Source: Buxus sempervirens (taxonomy: Eukaryota > Streptophyta > Magnoliopsida > Buxales > Buxaceae). From it: 64,000 nt of DNA. A program made the position numbers and the translations under genes. Numbering within the stretch: the first letter of the stretch is position 1; each line of letters starts with the position of its first letter. The notes under the pieces were generated by a model. It had not been told where the DNA came from. It made no database searches and was given only the letters and a program-made list of their open reading frames with translations. Below, piece by piece: positions 26,401-38,400 of this stretch. Location of the stretch: assembly GCA_947561395.2 (NCBI GenBank), contig OX387190.1:9852858-9916857 (forward strand). The letters are read 5' to 3'.

Positions 26401-29400
26401 CTCTTCACTAAAATTGTGCTCAATTTGGGCAAAATGTTGACTTTATTGCCCTTCTAAAGGGTGAGATAGGTCTTGCGAGCGAAAAGTTTTGAATGAAAAA
26501 AACTTTTTTGCCGAAATGCAGCAAAATTATGTTGCATTTCAGTGAAATGTTGGTACCTAAGGCACGAGTGAGATACCTCGCGAAGCCTCTCGGGGGTTTG
26601 TCTCAGATGAAATTTCATGTAAAAGACATTATTTTATATGGTTTCAGCTGAGATGTTGATTTTGTGTGTATATATAAAAATCAAAATTGAAGATTCTAGG
26701 AACTTTTCCTAATTTTATTGTTCAGTAATAACTTAATTCTCAATAAAATACTTATTGTATCAATATATATTTTGATACATTTCTTTCAATTGTGAAATAT
26801 ATTCATTAATAATAATGAAGAATTCAGGCCTTTCAAGTTTCAACCAATTGATCTGACCTTATGGGGTGGCTTTTGTTAAAAGACAAGAAGTTTCTTGAAA
26901 ACTCGCCTCGAATATGAAACCTTGAGTGTTCAGGGATGCCGTAGTTATTCCCAATAGGACTGCTTGGTAACAGATCACTTCTTCAAAATGGTGCCTTGTT
27001 TGTTCTGCTCACAACAATCCAAGGTATGTATGTGTTGTGTGTGTGTGAAGTGCTCATGAAATGTATTTCACAATGCAAATATATGATGCATGCGACATGA
27101 TATGTGCTGTTATCTGCTTTCTTTTGATATTTCATTTGATGATTGCTTTACTTGAAGTAAATTTCTTTGTTCAATATTTGGTTATGGTTTTCAAAATGTG
27201 CTTGCTTACCTGTTTTTCTTTCATGCTTAAATAAGTAGGCCATCGTAAGTTGTTTTCAAGGGAAGAAAGGGTTCTCCTGAATAAGCGCATTCCTAATCTC
27301 CCGGATGCCACCTCTGTAAGTTTTCCATCATCCTAACCATTTTTTTATTTAAATTCATTGTTGATTCAATATTCCCATTCCTAGCTTATTTCTTTATGTG
27401 ATAATATTTGGGGCATCTTTATCATGTTTCAACGACAGAATTGGTTGCATTCTGAACTGAACAGTAGTTTAATCAAAGAGCATGTAAAAATTAGTTATGA
27501 AAGCCATGGGGATGGCTGGAGTGATGTTCAAGATTGGGAAGCCAAAAAATAACATCCCTAGCTCATCTGAAGCACTTACAGCGGAGCTTAACAACTGGAC
27601 TGATAACATATATTTTGGTGAAACCATGGTTTAAGCTCTACCTATTACATATTTTCATTATTGTTCCGGTAATTCTTTTCATGTTCTTTTACTTCTGATG
27701 AATTGTGCTTTGAGTGTATTTTCATGCTTTTATTGTTTCTGATTTAGTCATTTTTCAGGGTAAATGGTTGCCTCTGCACACACTTGCAGCATCTGGAGAA
27801 TTTTATCTTATGGATGCGTTGTTGAAGCACAATGTTGATATCAATGCTGCTGATAAGGTACTTAAATGAAATTCTTCTGATCCGATGATATATTTCTTTA
27901 TCATATTTTAATTTTTTATTTTTCAATTTTGTGGTGTTGTACATAATGATCTTATTTTAGCAATACAATAACAAAACTTCTTATCCCAACTAGATTGGCT
28001 TGGCAACATGAATCCTGTTCCTGCATTGTAATCTGTCAAAAAGCGTATCTTCAGCCAGACTAAATTAAGCATCACATTCTAATTTTAACAGGGAAAATTT
28101 TTATGAAACCTAACATGTTGGAAGTTCTCCTTTTTCCCCCCTCCTCAATCTTGATTCCTGTTCTGGTTTCTTGTTTTCTTCTCAGGATGGTTTGACTGCA
28201 CTTCACAAAGCAGTAATGTGCAAAAAGTTGGCTATAACAAACTATCTTTTGAGGGAGTCAGCTAATCCTTTTGTTCGTGATAAAGTAAGTAGGGATTTAC
28301 AAAATATACGACTTTCAGTATGGAAAACATGGAGTTCTTCCAAAGTATAAACCCTCTCTAGGGTGACCACCATTTGATGGTCTTTTGAATATATGGGGTA
28401 CTGCACCTGAGAGCCATCTGATGTTATAGATTCTTCTTTATAAGATGAAATTGCATCTCCTTTTCATTTAGATTTTATCTATTGAGTAACAAAGAATTAT
28501 CTGTAGCTTTACTTTTGATATATATTAATTTGATACTTGACTTGTCACTTTGCGATGCTTGGTTGCATAACTTTCCTGTAGACACACTTGATTTCTAGTA
28601 TATGTAATACACACACACACACATATGTATGTATATCTATGTGTGTATATACATGTGTGTGTGCACACACGCGTGTGCTTCTAAGTATGTTTACATGTAT
28701 TCATATGGATGCACACGCACACACACAAACACAGACAGAGTAAGGGGGTACTTTGTACATTAGAATTTTATTATTCCTCTATGTTGTCATAATCTGCCAT
28801 GTGGTTGTGTGTGTGTGTGTGTGTTTGATAAGTGGACATTTTTTAATTGGGTGATACGGCACATTGGCATGAAATTTTGAACCACGGTGTGTATAAATAT
28901 ATATAATATGTTTTGTTATTCTTTTATGCTATTTTACTTGTGCACTAAACTGTTTGTATGTTGAGAAACTTGATCAATTGATCAGCAAGCCATGTAATGC
29001 GAATTTCATCTGTTAAAAAGAGGTGGAAAGTATATCTTCCATGATATTGTTTGATGTCAAATTAGATGAAACCATAAGTTCTTCTCTAGCAGATTGATAA
29101 TTAAAACATTGATTATTTATTTATCCTCAATTTTCTTCTCACTTGCAGGAGGGAGCTACATTGATGCATTATGCTGTCCGAACTGCATCAAGTCAGGCGA
29201 TCAAAATTCTTTTATTATATAATGTGGACATAAATCTCCCAGACAATGTATGGTTGAGAGTTTGATTTATTGGGTTAATGCTTTTTGTTATGTTTCCGTT
29301 TTTCCTTCCTAACGGTGGTAAGTTTTATGAGAATAATCCTCTGGGTGGTCCTTCGCAGGATGGGTGGACACCATTGCATCTTGCTGTTCAAACCCATAGA

Positions 29401-32400
29401 ACAGATTTAGTGAGGCTTTTGCTGATTAAAGGAGCTGATAAAACATTACGAAATCAGGTAGTAACCCAATTATGTCTCTGTAATATAAATTCCTTCTATA
29501 GTTAATCCTATACAAATGTTCACTTATATGGATTGAGACTTCATGTGCTTATGGTCTTTCTAATTATTTCCCTTCAGCATCTCTTTGTTATAGTTTGAAG
29601 AAAATCTGCCTGTTGTTGCTTCTTGTCTTGCCTTGGATTAAACATCTATCTCACTGATTCTGAAATCCAGTTGGTCGTGTTATTATTTTGTTCGTAAATA
29701 ACCGAAAAGTATATCGGCTCAATTCTATTAAGCTTCAGGAAGGACCTGATCTAGAGTTTGTCTTGTTTTAGCTCTTATACACACCTCTCTCTCTTGTAGT
29801 GGTATTTGTATTTGTGCGTTTATATTGTTTGGGACATCTGGTTAACTTCCTATTCTCATGAGTAAAATCAGTAGTTGGAACAACTTGTTAGCTTTTGCTT
29901 ATCAAAGAGGTGAACCATCCAATGCTTAGGCTGCGTTTGGGTTGCTTAATTAAGTTCTTAAATTAACTTATAGCTTATTAAAGCACTTTTTTAAGCTAAA
30001 AATATGTTTGGTAATGCTAAATGGGACAGTACTTATTTGTAAGAACTAGAGGGGGACTATCCGTGAGGTGATGCCCCTTTGAAGAGCTTCTCCTTCCTCT
30101 TTTACGAGAAGCGTTCTTTGTCGATTGAGTTCCTAATCTTTGCATTTCTGTGAAAACTTCTCCTCTCTTTCCTTGCGGTGCCTCTCCTCATCTATCACAT
30201 TTGTTGCAGCATATTAGGTAGATATTGACATGCTATGCCAATGTTAGGAGACTGAGGAATGGCAGAGGACTCGACTTGTAGAGGTCTACCTCAGCTTTGC
30301 TCTTCCTTCGTGACACATTTGTCAACTTCTCCACCAGTGGTAGCCTCTTCTTACCCCCACCCAAACTGTAACAATTCTCTACCACAAAACCCTAACCAAT
30401 TTCAACTCCAAACCATATACCACTCTCCTCGGTGTCTTGTAGCCATTAGCGATCTCCACGGGGACCTCCACAAATCTGAAGAAGCCCTGGAACTCGCCGG
30501 TATTATTGACGACACTAGTAGTTGGATCGGAGGAATGCCACTCTCGTCCAGATCGGCGATATGCTTGATTGCGGCAGCGACGAGCTCAAGATTCTGTATT
30601 TACTTGAGAAACTGAAGCGAGAGAGCCTTGAGATGTGGTGGATCGTTTACCACTATAGATGGGAACCACGAGATCATGAATGTGGACAACGATTTCAGGT
30701 AGGATTGCGGCTGATTGGCTTGGCATGGGGAATTTGATGAAGAGTCTATGTGAATGGGATGGAGAAGACGAAGGCCCCCTTTGAGCGGATTCGTTGGGTT
30801 TCTGAGGTTCAAGGATTTTAACAATAGTAATTAATTACGTGTTTTGTCAATTTTATAACATTTGTGGGGTTTTATTTGATAGATGGCATTTTTCCTTTTA
30901 TGAATTACTTTCTATATTTTATTTTATAGGAAGGATTTGTTCTTATTATTTTTTTTATTTCTTATAAAAACTTTTTTAATATATTTTTTATAGTTTTCTT
31001 TATATGGAACCAAACTAAAATACAAGTCTTTGATAAGGTTAGTTTTTTTTTTTTTTGATGAATAATGAAGATGTGTATATATATATTATATGGTAAGGTA
31101 AAAGTATGGAGTATGGAGTATACAAGCGTAAACAAAAAAGATCACTCTACAAAGACCTCACAATCCCCCAATATACCCGAAACTCAAAAAAGGCTGAAAA
31201 TCCACTGTACTTATCATATCCATATCTAACACCACACAAGACCCCTTGATCCAAAGCTGAACAAGCCATTTAGCTTCAGACCAACAGCACCTATCACTCC
31301 CGACCTCTTATCTCCTAGAACATATCGGGGTTCATCCCTCTCATTGTGCCATCCTCCACAATAAGAGACGAAAAACCCCACTTTTTCTAATCCTTCACAA
31401 TCTCTGTAGGCCATAATCCCTAGAATTCTGGGAGAATCGAAGCCTATGATGCTACAGCAATCAACATGGAATCAAAAACCTGGTCCACTGATACCCTAAT
31501 ATCACTGAAGATCCTATTATTACGCTCCAACCAAATGAACCAGACCACTGCATGGAATAACGTATCATACAACAATTTGCCCCTCCTACCCAGGCTTGTG
31601 ACACACCACTGATTAAACCATGCCTCAAAAGTATCTGGTAACACCCAAGAAACTCTGATCATCTCAAACACCACATCCACATAATACCAGCGAACTGACA
31701 ATGGAGAAAAAGATGATCTATGCTCTCTCCATATTCCATACACATGAAACAAACATGTGGGGATAGGACGACCCCTTTCCATCTTCTTTGGATTAGGTCC
31801 ACCGTGTTTATCTTGTATAAGATGGCAGTCCATAAAAAGGCCTTAATCTTGAGAGGGACCTTAGGCTTCTATAGCTGATGTACTAGGAAGGATACTGTAG
31901 GATCATGGTTCAAAGTGTCGTATCGATGTGCCGTATTGGATGATAAAAAAATGGAAACGTATTGAGGATACGCACTAAAATGGTGGATACTGTGGATACA
32001 TAAAACAAAACCTATCAAAATAGAAAAATAAGTTCAAAATATGTCAAATAAACATGTTTCTAGCATTATAGGTTACACAAAAAGTATTTATGCATTATGG
32101 AAGCAAATGCAACGCGAAAATGAATGATAATTATAATAAAAGCTATAAAAAGGCTACATAAACCAATAAATAAAGTTAGAAAATTTATTCATGTAATGTA
32201 AGCAACACACTAAGTCAATAACACTTAAAACACTTAAAACATTAAAATCAACAATACATAACTGTCATAACATAACATTCTCCATAATTCATTGTATACA
32301 AATATCTGGTTCCAAAATCCAAACATGCAAAGCTACCCCATGGTCAAACCATGTAAATGGCATCACCTAACATCCCAACCTCTCTTAGGAAAAAAAGTGG

Positions 32401-35400
32401 AACCCAAACATCAAATTTAATAAAAATAAAATATTTTTCCCATATTTTTAATTAATATTTTGCAAAAACAATTATTAAAAATAATTTTATTGATGAAAAA
32501 TTGCAAGAATCATAGGGGTGATAGATCAACCCCATTTGCATCTCATATAAAAAATTGAAGACAACCCCTTAAGATTTATATAGTTTTTTTATAAAAAAAA
32601 ATAGGCATTTTCACAACTTTTTTTCAGATTGCAAAAAATTTTGATTTTTTACTCAAAAAGGAAATTTCGATCTATGGATTTCACTTCAAATCGATAGATT
32701 CATACACAACATCGTCAAACCATGTTTAAATATGAAAAATAATGATTTAGATTGAAAAAAATTGAAAATGTACAATACCTGTCGAAATTGTACACATTTT
32801 TTTATTTCTTTTGCTTGATTCGTTGCCTGAAGTTGTTTTGCAGAAATTCCAACTATAATTAGGTCGAAAATTGATAGAGAATAATTCGGTATCACAGATT
32901 TTCAAAAGGGTTTTTCATTGGGGAGCTATGTTCATTCTTCTAAAACGTGAAAACCCTGCGTTTTCACTTTTTTTGTGCTTTAGTATCGACTGTATTGCTC
33001 GATACAGTCGATACAATGCTCGATATAGTTGATACTACCTTGATATAGCCCATTTCACGAAACAGGATACTGTATCGTGCCTGTCGGCACGATACACGAT
33101 ACGTATCCATCGATACGCTCGATACGGCACGATACTTAATACCATGACTAGGATGTCATGAATCATTTGTAATTGAGTTGAATAAAGATTTGCAAGAAAA
33201 TAAGGTTAGTTTGGATAATACAAAAAATGTAAGTGCTTTATACGTGTGTTTTCCAAACACTTTTCTTAGCTAAAAAGTACTATCTTATTAAGTGCTTATA
33301 TACATGTATTTACCAAACACAAATTTTTTTAAATAAACGATTTTTTACAACTATGGATAAGTACTTGAATAAGACAACTTATTAAAACCAGGAAGGAGAG
33401 ACAGAATAAAGAACACTACAAAAGTGGTAAAATTTTTATGTTTATTACCTCATCCGAGTATGTTTATTTATAGAGCTAGGATATAGAATTGTGATCCTTT
33501 ATTCTAGGGATACCTATATAATTTAGATAAGCATAATTTGAAATCTAAATAAGTGCAGTTCCTATAAACACATAAACAAACTATATCCTAACAATAAGGA
33601 AATCCGAAGGATAAGGAAACAAATAAGCCACCAAATCTGCTGAGATCTCCAACAAATAAGCTAGCAAATCTGCTGAGATCTTTAACAAATAAGCTACCCA
33701 CTTTGCCGAGATCTTCAACTCTCCCCCTCAAGCTGAGGCTATATACAAATTAAATAATCCCAGCTTGTCCACTATTTTCTCGAACACAGGCGTGAACAAT
33801 CCCTTTGTTAATAAATCTGCAATCTGTTTGGATGAAGGCATGTACACCATACATATCGTCCCATCTTCTATCTTCTCTTTGATGAAGTATCTTTCTACTT
33901 CCACATGTTTAGTCCTGTCATGATGAATAGGATTATGTGAAATTGCAATAGCCGCCTTGTTATCACAGTAGACTTTCATGGGTTCATTCTTCTTGATACC
34001 GAGTTCATCTAGTAATAACTTTAGCCACATTATCTCACAAATTCCATGTGCCAAGTCTTTGAATTCTGCTTCGGCACTGCTCCTGGCTACAACCTTTGCT
34101 TCTTACTCCTCCAAGTATAGATTACCGCAAACAAAGGTACAATAACTGGTTGTAGATCTTCTATCGATTACTGATCCTGCCCAATCTGCATCGGTGAAAG
34201 TTTCAATGGACCTTTTAGAATTTTTTCTGAAGAAGAGACCAAGCCCTGGAAGTATATGAAAATCTGAAAAACATCTTCCATATGCTGTTCAAAAGGAGCA
34301 TGCATAAACTGGCTCACAACACTAACCGCAAAAGCAATATCAGGTCTAGTATGAGATAAATAAATGAGTTTACCTAATATCTACTAGACTAGCAAACAGC
34401 CCGTGCCATCACATGTAGAATTCAATATGCCACGTCCTCCACTTCTCAAATAAGAAGTGGACTAATTAGTTACTAAGACAATTATAAGTGAATAGGGAAA
34501 AGATAATTAATTTGATTACAAATTTAATTATATTATTATAATAATTTACGTAATTTATACATAAATTCATTATAATTAATTAAGATAATATATTATAATT
34601 AATTATATTAAATTTTAGTGATAGTTAATTTATAATATCATTTATTTATTAATTTGTAATTAAGATATTTATAAATTAATAAGGAAAAGATAATTAATTA
34701 TATAACGGTAATGAACTTATATTACCTTTGATGATAATTGCCAACTTTTCCCTATCATATAATTACAATTCAATATGGTTTATGAAAAGATAAGAGGTAT
34801 TAATCCTTTATTAGTGGATTATAGCTGATTTTTATGAAAGCTTTCACCTACTTAGACAATTATAAATGAATAGGGAAACCATAATTAATTTTAGATTAGA
34901 AATTAATTATTTTATAAAATTAATTATATTAACTTAATTAATTAATATATTAATTCATTATACTTAATTAAGATATTATATTATAATTAATTATATTGAA
35001 TTTTAAATATAACTTCATTATATTATATTGATAATATAATGAAGTTATATTTAAAATTTAATTGATATCTTAATTTATACCTTAATTAATTAGTATAATG
35101 AAATGGCATTTAAAATTTTATATCTTAATTAATTAAATTTTACCGCTAATTAATTTATAATATCTTTTAATTATAAATTTATAATTAGGATAATTAAAAA
35201 TTAATAAGGAAAAGATGATTAATTGTATAATAGTAATGAAGTTATATTACCTTTAATGTTAATTGCCAACTTTTTCTTATTATATAATTACAATTCAAAA
35301 TGGTTTATGGAAAGAAAATAGGTATTAATCCTATACTGGAGTAGATTATAGCAGGTAAAAGACTTTTACGAAAGCTTTTGCCTTTATTGGGATGCATCAT

Positions 35401-38400
35401 TTCTTGGAATCCCATGCATGTCACTAATTCCCAGACCCATAACTCCGTGTGCATTGCCAATTTTATGAAAGCTTTTCTTCACATGCCACGTAACTCCGAG
35501 ACCCGTCTCCCTCGAAACAATGAAATTGGCTTTTAGTGATATTTTTTTCAAACAATCCAGATTCAATCACCTAATCATAAAAAATTGGATATCAGTGATA
35601 TATTTTTTAAAATAATTAAGAATGAGTCATTTTATTCTTTCAAAAATACCCTCAAATGACTTATAAATCAAATTTTTTGTCAATATCTTTTAATGAAGTT
35701 CAGAAGTCTTTTGAGGGCATTTTTGAAAGTAATCTTTTATGAGTATTAAAATTACACTCATTCTCAATTATTTTATAAAAGTATAACTGATTTTTAATTT
35801 TAAAGAATTGGATGACCATATCTAAATTATTTTAAAAAATATCACTAAAAATCAAAGAGGGCAGGCTGATTTGACGTGGACACTCATTCTCAATTATTTT
35901 ATAATAGCGTCACTGGTTTCTAATTTCAAAGAATTAGATGACCATATATAAATTGTTTTAGAAAAGTAACATGAAGACCTGCCGTCTGATTTGACGTGTC
36001 GGGGGCTCTTTGTTTTCTTTGTCTAAGTGAGAGGGGGTGTACATGTCGACCAATGAAACACCCTGTTTCGCTATATATATATATATGTATAAAAGATGCT
36101 GATATCTTCCCTTATCAAAACAAGAGTACTTCCTAAGCAATCCCCCAGTTTGTAATTAGGATTCATAGGAACATCAGCCGGCTTACTTCCCAACATACCT
36201 GTTTGTCCTAGGGGATCCGAGACATACTTTCTTTGTGAGACAAAGATACCACTCTTGTTTCAAGAAACGTCCATTCCAAGAAAGTATCGTAAAGGACCTA
36301 GATCCTTTATCCCCAATTTGGTTGCAAGAGCTTTCTTTAATCTCTCCATTTCTTCATATTTGTCACCTGTCAGAACAACATCATCCACATAAACTATTAG
36401 AATAGTAACCTTTCCTCCTAAGTACCTGTAGAACATAGTATGATTCAATTGAGCTTGTTTATATTCTTGTTGACACACAACTTTCATAAATCTACCAAAC
36501 CAAGCTTGTGGAGATTGCTTTAGCCCATATAAGAACCTTTTTAGTTTGCAGACTTTTCCTTGAATTTTAGCTTCATCAAACCCAGGAGGTAGTTCCATAT
36601 ATACTTCTTCCAAGTCACCCTTTAGGAAAGTATTTTTTACATCCAGTTGTTGAAGTTTCCAATCTAGATTTGCTGCTAGAGACAAGAATCCTCACAGTGT
36701 TTAATTTTGCAACTGGGGCAAATGTTTCCTGGTAGTCTACTTCATAAGTTTGAGAATATCCTCTTGCTACTAATCTGGCTTTGTAGCGCTCTACCAAACC
36801 ATGACTTGTACTTAACTATAAAAACCTATTTTCACCCAACCGTTGACTTTTCCTTTGGTTTCTCCACAACCTGCCATGTCTTATTTTTGCTCAGGGCTGC
36901 CATTTCTTCTTCAACTGCTTTTCTCCATTCCAGAATTGACAAAGCTTCCTGAATTGACTTTGGTATCTCAATGGATGAAAGATTGGCAGCAAGAGCTTGT
37001 ACTGGTTTGGATAGGTGACTATATCCAATCAAATTGGAGATAGGATGCTGCATACAAGATCTGACACCCTTCCTGAGTGCTATAGGAACATCCAAATCAT
37101 TAGAAGATTAACTAAATTCATATCGGATTCATGGTTCTGCGGTTGGACCTTGAGATGTTCCACTATTTCAGGATTTTTCCTTCTTGAATAAACATATAGC
37201 ACTGGTGTTGTTGCAAGTTTTTTTTTCTACCCCTATCATCAAACATGGCTGTAAAGAGTTATCACTATGTTGGGGAGCGGGAAGTGGAGGAAGATTTATG
37301 GATGAGGATTCGGATATGGGAAGAGAAGGCTAGAATATGAGTGACATTGGTGACTCTTGTGCTGTATCCCAAAAATTTCCATCATCATCATGTTTCTCCC
37401 CCCTAAGGGTAATTGTGAAAAAAATAAGGTTGAGACTAAAAAATGTGACATCCATAGACGAATAATATTTGAGTTTATAGGGAATAACATTGTAGTCTTT
37501 TTGAGTAGGAGAGTAGCGTAAGAAAACACAGAGCTTTAGGATCTAACTTGGTGCATTTATGATCTTCGATATGAGTAAAAGCAGCACACCCAAACACTTT
37601 TAGAGGTATAGAGAGAATAGAGCAAGTTTGAGGGTATATATTTGACAGAATATTCAACGGGGTTATTATCATGAACATGAGTAGGCATCTTGTTTATAAG
37701 ATAGCATGCAGTAAGAACAGCATCCCCTCAAAAATGTTTGGGAACGTTATTGGTAAACATAAGGGCTCTAGCGGTTTGTTGAGGGGCAATAACACAGGAA
37801 CTTTGATTTATGATGCCTGTTTTAGTGGGAAAATTTCATAAGAATTTGTTGAAATACTCACATCCATTGTCGGTTTAAAAAATTTTTATTTTTGCATCAA
37901 ATTGAGTTTGGATCATGGAGTAAAATTTTTTAAAAATTTGTGCAGTTTTAGACTTGTCTTTTAACATATAAACCCAAAATACTCTCGTATGATCATCTGT
38001 AAATGTTATGAACCATCGTTTCCCTGTAATACTCTTAATACTAGAAGGACCCCACAAATCACTGTGAATTAAAGTAAACGGCGATGAAGATTTATAATCA
38101 TGAGAAGGAAATGAAGAATGAGAATGTTTGGCCATTTGAAAATATCACACTGAAAATTGTCTTTATTACGAAACAATGATGGAAATAAATACTTAAGGTA
38201 TAAAAACTAGGATGACCTAAATGACGATGCCATAGCATTATTGTTGTTCTCTAGGAATAGACTCACACCTTACAATTTGAGCTTGTTTATTCAAGTTGGA
38301 TTCCTCCATAAAGTAATATTGGCCCTCACGTTCTTTAGCATTGCCAATCCTCTTCCTCGAATTCAAATCCTGAAAAATACATATAGACTCGGTAAAGTTG

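Noticed and set aside
29278-29505. 75-codon ORF as a separate ankyrin gene
   Set aside because: It is AKRP exon 6 read through its flanking introns.
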